From positions 17,878 to 81,877 of the forward strand of contig NW_026089456.1 of assembly GCF_933775445.1 (NCBI RefSeq): DNA of 64,000 nt, given 5' to 3'. A model generated the notes under the pieces. The model did not search any database and was not told the DNA's origin. It worked only from the letters and a program-made list of their open reading frames with translations. The translations under genes were made by a program, and so were the position numbers. Positions within the stretch are counted from its first letter, which is position 1; the number at the start of each line of letters is the position of its first letter. The DNA comes from Argentina anserina. Taxonomy: Eukaryota; Streptophyta; Magnoliopsida; Rosales; Rosaceae. Positions 54,446-63,541 of this stretch are shown here, piece after piece.

Positions 54446-56519
54446 CAATTTGAGTATCTTTTCAATTCTCGTTTGAGTATCTTTCTGTAAGGCTTTCTTA
54501 TGCGAGTTTCTATTGAATTTGAGAGTGTTTCCAGTGTGGGCCTGTGTTTCTTTCAAACTGAGTATCTTTCTATCGTTTGAGTATGTTTACTATTGCAATT
54601 TAAGTATCTTTTCAATTCTCGTTTGAGTATCTTTCTGAACGGCTTTCGATGCGAGTTTTTCTTGAATTTTAGAGTGTTTCCAGTGTGGGCGTGTGTTTCT
54701 TTCAAACTGAGTATCTTTCTATCGTTTGAGTATGTTTACTATTGCAATTTGAGTATCTTTTCAATTCTCGTTTGAGTATCTTTCTGTAAGGCTTTCTGAT
54801 GCTAGTTTCTATTGAATTTGAGAGTGTTTCCAGTGTGGGCGTGTGTTTCTTTCAAACTGAGTATCTTTCTATCCTTTGAGTATGTTTACTATTGCAATTT
54901 GAGTATCTTTTCAATTGTCGTTTGAGTATCTTTCTGTAAGGCTTTCTGATGCGAGTTTCTATTGAATTTGAGAGTGTTTCAAGTGTGGGCGTGTGTTTCT
55001 TTCAAACTGAGTATCTTTCTATCGTTTGAGTATGTTTACTATTGCAATTTGAGTATCTTTTCAATTCTCGTTTGAGTATCTTTCTGTAAGGCTTTCTGAT
55101 GCTAGTTTCTATTGAATTTGAGAGTGTTTCCAGTGTGGGCGTGTGTTTCTTTCAAACTGAGTATCTTTCTATCCTTTGAGTATGTTTACTATTGCAATTT
55201 GAGTATCTTTTCAATTGTCGTTTGAGTATCTTTCTGTAAGGCTTTCTGATGCAAGTTTCTATTGAATTTGAGAGTGTTTCCAGTGTTGGCGTGTGTTTCT
55301 TTCAAACTGAGTATCTTTCTATCGGTTGAGTATGTTTACTATTGCAATTTGAGTATCTTTTCAATTCTCGTTTGAGTATCTTTCTGTAAGGCTTTCTGAT
55401 GCGAGTTTCTATTGAATTTGAGAGTGTTTCAAGTGTGGGAGTGTGTTTCTTTCAAACTGAGTATCTTTCTATCGTTTGAGTATGTTTACTTTGCAATTTG
55501 AGTATCTTTTCAATTCTCGTTTGAGTATCATTCCGTAAGGCTTTCTGATGCGAGTTTCTATTGAATTTAAGAGTGTTTCCAGTGTGAGCGTGTGTTTCTT
55601 TCAAACTGAGTATCTTTCTATCGTTTGAGTATGTTTACTATTACAATTTGAGTATCTTTTCAATTCTCGTTTGAGTATCTTTCTGAACGGCTTTCTGATG
55701 CGAGTTTCTATTTAATTTGAGAGTGTTTCCAGTGTGGGCCTGTGTTTCTTTCAAACTGAGTATCTTTCTATCGTTTGAGTATGTTTACTATTGCAATTTT
55801 AGTAACTTTTCAATTCTCGTTTGAGTATCTTTCTGTAAGGCTTTCTGATGCGAGTTTCTATTGAATTTGAGAGTGTTTCAAGTGTGGGAGTGTGTTTCTT
55901 TCAAACTGAGTATCTTTCTATCGTTTGAGTATGTTTACTTTGCAATTTGAGTATCTTTTCAATTCTCGTTTGAGTATCATTCCGTAAGGCTTTCTGATGC
56001 GAGTTTCTATTGAATTTAAGAGTGTTTCCAGTGTGAGCGTGTGTTTCTTTCAAACTGAGTATCTTTCTATCGTTTGAGTATGTTTACTATTACAATTTGA
56101 GTATCTTTTCAATTCTCGTTTGAGTATCTTTCTGAACGGCTTTCTGATGCGAGTTTCTATTTAATTTGAGAGTGTTTCCAGTGTGGGCCTGTGTTTCTTT
56201 CAAACTGAGTATCTTTCTATCGTTTGAGTATGTTTACTATTGCAATTTTAGTAACTTTTCAATCCTCGTTTGAGTATCTTTCTGAACGGCTTTCTGATGC
56301 GTGTTTCTCTTGAATTTGAGAGTGTTTCCAGTGTGGGCGTGTGTTTCTTTCAAACTGAGTATCTTTCTATCGTTTGAGTATGTTTACTATTGCAATTTGA
56401 GTATTTTTTCAATTCTCGTTTGAGTATCTTTCTGTAACGTTTTTCTGATGCGAGTTTCTCTTGAATTTGAGAGTGTTTCCAGTGTGGGCGTGTGTTTCTT
56501 TCAAACTGAGTATCTTTCT
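54446..56519 (+). repeat. Satellite block with dimer and trimer duplications
   Basis: A dimer (GATGCTAG monomer with CTATCCTTTGAG, then a GTCGTTTGAG monomer) repeats at 300-bp spacing around 54,800 and 55,100. A trimer marked by GTGGGAGTG, GTTTACTTTGCAATTTG (two bases short) and CAGTGTGAGCG repeats at 449-bp spacing around 55,437 and 55,887. No gene seen. Confidence 0.85.
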
Positions 56520-57420
56520 ATCGTTTGAGTATGTTTACTTTTGCAATTTGAGTATCTTTTCAATTCTCGTTTGAGTATCTTTCTGTAAGGCTTTCTGATG
56601 CGAGTTTCTATTGAATTTGAGAGTGTTTCCAGTGTGGGCCTGTGTTTCTTTCAAACTGAGTATCTTTCTATCGTTTGAGTATGTTTACTATTGCAATTTG
56701 AGTATCTTTTCAATTCTCGTTTGAGTATCTTTCTGAACGGCTTTCTGATGCGAGTTTCTCTTGAATTTAAGTGTGTTTCCAGTGTGGGCGTGTGTTTCTT
56801 TCAAACTGATTATCTTTCTGTCGTTTGAGTATGTTTACTATTGCAATTTGAGTATCTTTTCAATTGTCGTTTGAGTATCTTTCTGAACGGCTTTCGATGC
56901 GAGTTTTTCTTGAATTTGAGAGTGTTTCCAGTGTGGGCGTGTGTTTCTTTCAAACTGAGTATCTTTCTATCGTTTGAGTATGTTTACTATTGCAATTTGA
57001 GTATCCTTTCAATTCTCGTTTGAGTATCTTTCTGTAAGGCTTTCTGATGCTAGTTTCTATTGAATTTGAGAGTGTTTCCAGTGTGGGCGTGTGTTTCTTT
57101 CAAACTGAGTATCTTTCTATCCTTTGAGTATGTTTACTATTGCAATTTGAGTATCTTTTCAATTGTCGTTTGAGTATCTTTCTGTAAGGCTTTCTGATGC
57201 GAGTTTCTATTGAATTTGAGAGTGTTTCCAGTGTTGGCGTGTGTTTCTTTCAAACTGAGTATCTTTCTATCGGTTGAGTATGTTTACTATTGCAATTTGA
57301 GTATCTTTTCAATTCTCGTTTGAGTATCTTTCTGTAAGGCTTTCTGATGCGAGTTTCTATTGAATTTGAGAGTGTTTCAAGTGTGGGCGTGTGTTTCTTT
57401 CAAACTGAGTATCTTTCTAT

Positions 57421-57428
57421 CGTTTGAG
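57421..57428 (+). repeat. Left target-site duplication (CGTTTGAG)
   Basis: These eight bases directly precede the element and are repeated directly after it. The match does not extend to a ninth base on either side. The same octamer occurs in nearly every satellite monomer. What identifies the duplication is that removing one copy plus the element restores a perfect monomer. Confidence 0.93.
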
Positions 57429-57465
57429 CTATGTAGCACGGACACGGACACGAGTGTCCGTATTG
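57429..57465 (+). repeat. Left terminal inverted repeat
   Basis: Starts CTATGTAGCACGGACACG and ends GTCCGTATTG, matching the complement of the right end apart from one base in the outer 18 and a nine-base divergent middle. It contains a short hairpin, GGACAC-GA-GTGTCC at 57,446-57,459. Confidence 0.88.
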
Positions 57466-57606
57466 GACACGATTCGATACGTAGACACGGCATATAAAAT
57501 TTTTTTTGGACACGGACACGTGGTGGACACGTCAATTAAAATTATTTTAATATATATATATATTTATTAAAAAAATAATTTAAAAATTTGAAAGTATTTA
57601 GATGTG
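57466..57606. other. AT-rich left interior of the transposon
   Basis: Begins with further GGACACG motifs (57,509-57,532), then becomes a run of TA repeats and A-tracts (57,540-57,600). No ORF, promoter or gene remnant can be recognised. Confidence 0.6.
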
Positions 57607-57742
57607 TATATATATTAAAGTGTGAATAAATATAACAAAAACTGAATCTGTTGGAATGGTTGAGGATTTGTTGGATCATTTGGATGACCAAGGTTCGAAT
57701 CCCACCACAAGCATTTTTATTTTTATCATGAGTTTATCTCCT
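57607..57742 (+). repeat. 136-bp internal unit 1 with tRNA-like Pol III motifs
   Basis: Repeats as the next unit at offset 136. TGGTTGAGGAT at 57,657-57,667 matches the A-box pattern TRGYNNARNNG at all but the last base. GGTTCGAATCC at 57,692-57,702 is an exact B box. T-runs of five at 57,714-57,718 and 57,720-57,724 could stop RNA polymerase III. A- and B-box starts are about 36 bp apart, shorter than in a normal tRNA (about 45), and a full cloverleaf is not evident. It is therefore a tRNA-like relic or a chance resemblance, not a functional tRNA gene. Confidence 0.6.
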
Positions 57743-57878
57743 TATATATATTAAAGTGTGCATAAATATAACAAAAACTGAATCTGTTGGAATGGTTGAG
57801 GAGTTGTTGGGTGCCTTGGATGACCAAGGTTCGATTCTCACCATAAGCACTTTCAATTTTATTATGAGTTGGTGCGTG
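57743..57878 (+). repeat. 136-bp internal unit 2 with tRNA-like Pol III motifs
   Basis: Second tandem unit. TGGTTGAGGAG at 57,793-57,803 fits TRGYNNARNNG completely. GTTCGATTC at 57,829-57,837 fits the B-box core GWTCRANNC. A TTTT lies at 57,857-57,860. The units differ at scattered bases (GATTTGTTGGATCATTTGG against GAGTTGTTGGGTGCCTTGG), so the duplication is older than the insertion. Confidence 0.6.
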
Positions 57879-57880
57879 TC

Positions 57881-57964
57881 CGCGTGTCCAATTTGGATAC
57901 TCGCGTGTCCAATTTGGATACTCGCGTGTCCAATTCGGACACTCGCGTGTCCGAGTCGTGTCCA
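57881..57964 (+). repeat. 21-bp subterminal repeats in the transposon
   Basis: CGCGTGTCCAATTTGGATACT and close variants start at 57,881, 57,902, 57,923 and 57,944. The third has AATTCGGACACT and the fourth decays to CGAGTCGTGTCC. Because 21 is a multiple of three, every frame stays open here, which produces spurious ORFs on both strands. Repeated motifs near one end are typical of transposase binding regions in hAT-type elements. Confidence 0.85.
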
Positions 57965-58036
57965 AATTGAGTTCGCGTGTCCGAGCGTGTCCAAGCGTGT
58001 CCGAGCGTGTCCGTGTCCGTGTCCGTGTCGGACACG
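57965..58036 (+). repeat. GTGTCC-rich right subterminal region
   Basis: Runs of CGTGTCCGAG and CGTGTCCAAG give way to GTGTCC steps of six bases and end in a hairpin, CGTGTC-G-GACACG. It mirrors, in higher copy number, the GGACAC motifs next to the left end. Confidence 0.75.
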
Positions 58037-58073
58037 CAATACGGACCCTTGGCCGCGTGTCCGTGCTTCATAG
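58037..58073 (-). repeat. Right terminal inverted repeat
   Basis: Reads CAATACGGAC at its inner edge and CGTGTCCGTGCTTCATAG at its outer edge. Reverse-complemented, it pairs with the left end as described for the element. Confidence 0.88.
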
Positions 58074-58081
58074 CGTTTGAG
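58074..58081 (+). repeat. Right target-site duplication (CGTTTGAG)
   Basis: Exact copy of the octamer before the element, followed by TATGTTTACTATTGC, which continues the interrupted monomer in register. Confidence 0.93.
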
Positions 58082-58983
58082 TATGTTTACTATTGCAATT
58101 TGAGTATCTTTTCAATTCTCGTTTGAGTATCATTCCGTAAGGCTTTCTGATGCGAGTTTCTATTGAATTTAAGAGTGTTTCCAGTGTGAGCGTGTGTTTC
58201 TTTCAAACTGAGTATCTTTCTATCGTTTGAGTATGTTTACTATTACAATTTGAGTATCTTTTCAATTCTCGTTTGAGTATCTTTCTGAACGGGTTTCGAT
58301 GCGAGTTTTTCTTGAATTTGAGAGTAATTCCAGTGTGGGCGTGTGTTTCTTTCAAACTGAGTATCTTTCTCTCGTTTGAGTATGTTTACTATTGCAATTT
58401 GAGTATCTTTTCAATTCTCGTTTGAGTATCTTTCTGTAAGGCTTTCTGATGCGAGTTTCTATTGAATTTGAGAGTGTTTCCAGTGTGGGCGTGTGTTTCT
58501 TTCAAACTGAGTATCTTTCTATCCTTTGAGTATGTTTACTATTGCAATTTGAGTATCTTTTCAATTCTCGTTTGAGTATCTTTCTGAACGGCTTTCTGAT
58601 GCGAGTTTCTATTTAATTTGAGAGTGTTTCCAGTGTGGGCGTGTGTTTCTTTCAAACTAATTATCTTCCTATCGTTTGAGTATGTTTACTATTGCAATTT
58701 GAGTATCTTTTCAATTCTCGTTTTAGTATATTTCTGAACGGCTTTCGATGCGAGTTTTTCTTGAATTTGAGAGTGTTTCCAGTGTGGGCGTGTGTTTCTT
58801 TCAAACTGAGTATCTTTATATCATTTGAGTATGTTTACTATTGCACTTTGAGTATCTTTTCAATTCTCATTTGAGTATCTTTCTGTAAGGGTTTCTGATG
58901 CGAGTTTCTATTGAATTTGAGAGTGTTTCCAGTGTGGGCGTGTGTTTCTTTTAAACTGAGTATCTTTCTATCGTTTGAGTATG

Positions 58984-61030
58984 TTTACTTTTGCAATTTG
59001 AGTATCTTTTCAATTGTCGTTTGAGTATCTTTCTGAACGGCTTTCGATGCGAGTTTTTCTTGAATTTGAGAGTAATTCTAGTGTGGGCGTGTGTTTCTTT
59101 CAAACTGAGTATCTTTCTATCGTTTGAGTATGTTTACTATTGCAATTTGAGTATCTTTTCAATTCTCGTTTGAGTATCTTTCTGTAAGGCTTTCGGATGC
59201 GAGTTTCTATTGAATTTGAGAGTGTTTCCAGTGTGGGCGTGTGTTTCTTTCAAACTGAGTATCTTCCTATCGTTTGAGTATGTTTACTATTGCAATTTGA
59301 GTATCTTTTCAATTCTCGTTTGAGTATCTTTCTGTAAGGCTTTCTGATGCGAGTTTCTATTGAATTTGAGAGTGTTTCCAGTGTGGGCCTGTGTTTCTTT
59401 CAAACTGAGTATCTTTCTATCGTTTGAGTATGTTTACTATTGCAATTTGAGTATCTTTTCAATTCTCGTTTGAGTATCTTTCTGAACGGCTTTCTGATGC
59501 GAGTTTCTCTTGAATTTAAGTGTGTTTCCAGTGTGGGCGTGTGTTTCTTTCAAACTGATTATCTTTCTATCGTTTGAGTATGTTTACTATTGCAATTTGA
59601 GTATCTTTTCAATTGTCGTTTGAGTATCTTTCTGAACGGCTTTCGATGCGAGTTTTTCTTGAATTTGAGAGTGTTTCCAGTGTGGGCGTGTGTTTCTTTC
59701 AAACTGATTATCTTTCTATCGTTTGAGTATGTTTACTATTGCAATTTGAGTATCCTTTCAATTCTCGTTTGAGTATCTTTCTGTAAGGCTTTCTGATGCT
59801 AGTTTCTATTGAATTTGAGAGTGTTTCCAGTGTGGGCGTGTGTTTCTTTCAAACTGAGTATCTTTATATCATTTGAGTATGTTTACTATTGCACTTTGAG
59901 TATCTTTTCAATTCTCATTTGAGTATCTTTCTGTAAGGCTTTCTGATGCGAGTTTCTATTGAATTTGAGAGTGTTTCCAGTGTGGGCGTGTGTTTCTTTT
60001 AAACTGAGTATCTTTCTATCGTTTGAGTATGTTTACTTTTGCAATTTGAGTATCTTTTCAATTGTCGTTTGAGTATCTTTCTGAACGGCTTTCGATGCGA
60101 GTTTTTCTTGAATTTGAGAGTAATTCTAGTGTGGGCGTGTGTTTCTTTCAAACTGAGTATCTTTCTATCGTTTGAGTATGTTTACTATTGCAATTTGGGT
60201 ATCCTTTCAATTCTCGTTTGAGTATCTTTCTGTAAGGCTTTCTGATGCTAGTTTCTATTGAATTTGAGAGTGTTTCCAGTGTGGGCGTGTGTTTCTTTCA
60301 AACTGAGTATCTTTCTATCCTTTGAGTATGTTTACTATTGCAATTTGAGTATCTTTTCAATTGTCGTTTGAGTATCTTTCTGTAAGGCTTTCTGATGCGA
60401 GTTTCTATTGAATTTGAGAGTGTTTCCAGTGTTGGCGTGTGTTTCTTTCAAACTGAGTATCTTTCTATCGGTTGAGTATGTTTACTATTGCAATTTGAGT
60501 ATCTTTTCAATTGTCGTTTGAGTATCTTTCTGTAAGGCTTTCTGATGCGAGTTTCTATTGAATTTGAGAGTGTTTCAAGTGTGGGCGTGTGTTTCTTTCA
60601 AACTGAGTATCTTTCTATCGTTTGAGTATGTTTACTATTGCAATTTGAGTATCTTTTCAATTCTCGTTTGAGTATCATTCCGTAAGGCTTTCTGATGCGA
60701 GTTTCTATTGAATTTAAGAGTGTTTCCAGTGTGAGCGTGTCTTTCTTTCAAACTGAGTATCTTTCTATCGTTTGAGTATGTTTACTATTACAATTTGAGT
60801 ATCTTTTCAATTCTCGTTTGAGTATCTTTCTGAACGGCTTTCTGATGCGAGTTTCTATTGAATTTGAGAGTGTTTCCAGTGTTGGCGTGTGTTTCTTTCA
60901 AACTGAGTATCTTTCTATCGTTTGAGTATGTTTACTATTGCAATTTGAGTATCTTTTCAATTCTCGTTTGAGTATCTTTCTGTAAGGCTTTCTGATGCGA
61001 GTTTCTGTTGAATTTGAGAGTGTTTCCAGT
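58984..61030 (+). repeat. Satellite block with 1,048-bp-spaced duplication
   Basis: The TTTATATCATTTGAG monomer near 58,815, the following CTTTTGCAATTTG with GTCGTTTGAG, and the GAGAGTAATTCTAG monomer recur about 1,048 bp later (seven monomers). From about 60,200 to 60,740 the order GATGCTAG, CTATCCTTTGAG, GTTGGCGTG, CTATCGGTTGAG, TCATTCCGTAAGG repeats the flanks of the transposon without an insertion. Confidence 0.83.
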
Positions 61031-62320
61031 GTGGGCGTGTGTTTCTTTCAAACTGAGTATCTTTCTATCGTTTGAGTATGTTTACTTTTGCAATTTGAGT
61101 ATCTTTTCAATTCTCGTTTGAGTATCTTTCTGTAAGGCTTTCTGATGCGAGTTTCTATTGAATTTGAGAGTGTTTCCAGTATGGGCGTGTGTTTCTTTCA
61201 AACTGAGTATCTTTCTATCATTGAGTATGTTTAATATGGGACTTTGAGTATCATTTCAATTCTCGTTTGAGTATCTTTCTGTAAGTCTTTCTGATTCGAG
61301 TTTCTATTGAATTTGAGAGTGTTTCCAATGAGGGCGTGTGTTTCTTTCAAACTGAGTATCTTTTTATCATTTGAGTATGTTTACTTTTGCAATTTGAGTA
61401 ACTTTTCAATCCTCGTTTGAGTATATTTCTGAACGGCTTTTGATGCGAGTTTGTATTGAGTTTGAGAGTGTTTCCAATGTGGGCGTGTTTTTCTTTCAAA
61501 CTGAGTATCTTTCTATCGTTTGAGTATGTTTACTATTGCAATTTGAGTATCTTTTCAATTCTCGTTTGAGTATCTTTCTGTAAGGCTTTCTGATGCGAGT
61601 TTCTGTTGAATTTGAGAGTGTTTCCAGTGTGGGCGTGTGTTTCTTTCAAACTGAGTATCTTTCTATCGTTTGAGTATGTTTACTTTTGCAATTTGAGTAT
61701 CTTTTCAATTCTCGTTTGAGTATCTTTCTGTAAGGCTTTCTGATGCGAGTTTCTGTTGAATTTGAGAGTGTTTCCAGTGTGGGCGTGTGTTTCTTTCAAA
61801 CTGAGTATCTTTCTATCGTTTGAGTATGTTTACTTTTGCAATTTGAGTATCTTTTCAATTCTCGTTTGAGTATCTTTCTGTAAGGCTTTCTGATGCGAGT
61901 TTCTATTGAATTTGAGAGTGTTTCCAGTATGGGCGTGTGTTTCTTTCAAACTGAGTATCTTTCTATCATTTGAGTATGTTTAATATGGGACTTTGAGTAT
62001 CATTTCAATTCTCGTTTGAGTATCTTTCTGTAAGTCTTTCTGATTCGAGTTTCTATTGAATTTGAGAGTGTTTCCAATGAGGGCGTGTGTTTCTTTCAAA
62101 CTGAGTATCTTTTTATCATTTGAGTATGTTTACTTTTGCAATTTGAGTAACTTTTCAATCCTCGTTTGAGTATATTTCTGAACGGCTTTTGATGCGAGTT
62201 TGTATTGAGTTTGAGAGTGTTTCCAATGTGGGCGTGTTTTTCTTTCAAACTGAGTATCTTTCTATCGTTTGAGTATGTTTACTATTGCAATTTGAGTATC
62301 TTTTCAATTCTCGTTTGAGT
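61031..62320 (+). repeat. 5-monomer duplication with TTAATATGGGAC marker
   Basis: The markers CAGTATGGGCG, TTAATATGGGAC, CCAATGAGGGCG, GAGTATATTTCTG with GGCTTTTGATG, and GAGTTTGTATTGAG appear twice, about 750 bp apart (markers at 61,231 and 61,980). The first copy has lost one T (CTATCATTGAG near 61,217). A third marker lies 899 bp further on, in the block that copies 29,390-30,610. Confidence 0.85.
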
Positions 62321-63541
62321 ATCTTTCTGTAAGGCTTTCTGATGCGAGTTTCTATTGAATTTGAGAGTGTTTCCAGTGTGGGCGTGTGTTTCTTTCAAAC
62401 TGAGTATCTTTCTATCGTTTGAGTATGTTTACTTTTGCAATTTGAGTATCTTTTCAATTCTCGTTTGAGTATCTTTCTATAAGGCTTTCTGATGCGAGTT
62501 TCTATTGAATTTGAGAGTGTTTCCAGTGTGGGCATGTTTTTCTTTCAAACTGAGTATCTTTCTATCGTTTGAGTATGTTTACTATTGCAATTTGAGTATC
62601 TTTTCAATTCTCGTTTGAGTATCTTTCTGTAAGGTTTTCTGATGCGAGTTTCTGTTGAATTTGAGAGTGTTTCCAGTGTGGGCGTGTGTTTCTTTCAAAC
62701 TGAGTATCTTTCTATCGTTTGAGTATGTTTACTTTTGCAATTTGAGTATCTTTTCAATTCTCGTTTGAGTATCTTTCTGTAAGGCTTTCTGATGCGAGTT
62801 TCTATTGAATTTGAGAGTGTTTCCAGTGTGGGCGTGTGTTTCTTTCAAACTGAGTATCTTTCTATCATTTGAGTATGTTTAATATGGGACTTTGAGTATC
62901 ATTTCAATTCTCGTTTGAGTATCTTTCTGTAAGTCTTTCTCATTCGAGTTTCTATTGAATTTGAGAGTGTTTCCAATGAGGGCGTGTGTTTCTTTCAAAC
63001 TGAGTATCTTTTTATCATTTGAGTATGTTTACTTTTGCAATTTGAGTAACTTTTCAATCCTCGTTTGAGTATCTTTCTGAACGGCTTTCTGATGCGAGTT
63101 TCTCTTGAATTTGTGAGTGTTTCCAGTGTGGGCCTGTGTTTCTTTCAAACTGAGTATCTTTCTATCGTTTGAGTATGTTTACTATTGCAATTTGAGTATC
63201 TTTTCAATTCTCGTTTGAGTATCTTTCTGAACGGTTTTCTGATGCGAGTTTCTCTTGAATTTGAGAGTGTTTCCAGTGTGGGCGTCTGTTTCTTTCAAAC
63301 TGAGTATCTTTCTATCGTTTGAGTATGTTTACTATTGCAATTTAAGTAACTTTTCAATCCTCGTTTGAGTATCTTTCTGAACGGCTTTCTGATGCGAGTT
63401 TCTCTTGAATTTGTGAGTGTTTCCAGTGTGGGTGTGTGTTTCTTTCAAACTGAGTATCTTTCTATCGTTTGAGTATGTTTACTATTGCAATTTGAGTATC
63501 TTTTCAATTCTCGTTTGAGTATCTTTCTGAACGGCTTTCTA
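62321..63541 (+). repeat. Long-range duplicate, partner at 29,390-30,610
   Basis: Collinear with the earlier segment at offset 32,931 through GGGCATGTTTTTC, TTAATATGGGAC, CCAATGAGGGCG, TTTGTGAGTG, GAACGGTTTTCTG and TTTAAGTAACTTTTC. Differences include CTCATTCGAG here against CTGATTCGAG, and GGGTGTGTG against GGGTTTGTG. Confidence 0.88.

Larger units (their letters stand above)
1..57428 (+). repeat. Tandem satellite array, ~150-bp monomer (left part)
   Basis: Head-to-tail monomers of 147-152 bp run without interruption and without any inverted segment that I could see. Each monomer has four GAGTATSTTT cores, the last followed by CTGAACGGCTTTC or CTGTAAGGCTTTC, then ATGCGAGTTT, TTTGAGAGTGTTTCCAGTG and GGGCGTGTGTTTCTTTCAAA. 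The main length switch is one base: monomers with CTTTCTGATG are 150 bp and those with CTTTCGATG are 149 bp. Recurrent alternatives (CAATTTGAG or CACTTTGAG; TTCCAGTG or TTCAAGTG; CTCGTTTG, CTCATTTG or GTCGTTTG) mark subfamilies that follow the block structure listed below. No gene is visible. A structural role in heterochromatin or a centromere is inferred from general knowledge of plant satellites, not from any motif here. Confidence 0.97.
57429..58073. mobile_element. Non-autonomous TIR DNA transposon (MITE-like, probably hAT)
   Basis: This 645-bp insertion is unlike the satellite. Its ends form inverted repeats of about 37 bp: the outer 18 match at 17 positions (CTATGTAGCACGGACACG on the left, CTATGAAGCACGGACACG as the complement of the right), then nine unmatched bases, then ten matched (GTCCGTATTG). 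It is flanked by an exact 8-bp duplication. Subterminal regions are dense in GTGTCC or GGACAC motifs. The centre is AT-rich and contains two tandem 136-bp units. There is no transposase, so it must have been moved in trans. Eight-base duplications and clustered subterminal motifs fit the hAT superfamily; P-type elements also make 8 bp, and Mutator-like elements usually make 9. The family name is inferred. Confidence 0.9.
56520..58983 (+). repeat. Long-range duplicate carrying the transposon
   Basis: The partner of 26,640-28,450, interrupted by the 645-bp element. With the element and one target copy removed, the two segments line up along their length with few differences, for example G at 56,820 against A at 26,940. 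Pieces of the same order recur again near 59,460-60,740. Confidence 0.92.

Noticed and set aside
57644..57842. Functional tRNA genes
   Set aside because: A-box and B-box matches exist, but the spacing is too short, no complete acceptor or anticodon stem could be drawn, and the T-arm pairs poorly. Kept only as tRNA-like motifs.
57726..58073. Open frames of 69-105 residues on both strands in the transposon
   Set aside because: Several overlap on both strands and depend on the 21-bp and 6-bp repeats, whose lengths are multiples of three. No transposase motif or conserved domain is visible.
57429..58073. SINE or LTR-type insertion
   Set aside because: The tRNA-like motifs suggested a SINE, but there is no A-rich or simple 3' tail. 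Clear terminal inverted repeats with an 8-bp target duplication indicate a cut-and-paste DNA element.
74..60221. Over a hundred similar ~60-residue open frames on the + strand (F-E-Y and L-S-I-F rich)
   Set aside because: They are satellite monomers read in a frame that happens to lack stops. Most start at TTG rather than ATG, exceed one monomer so that neighbours overlap in shifted frames, and vary with the 149/150-bp indel. Nothing indicates coding selection.
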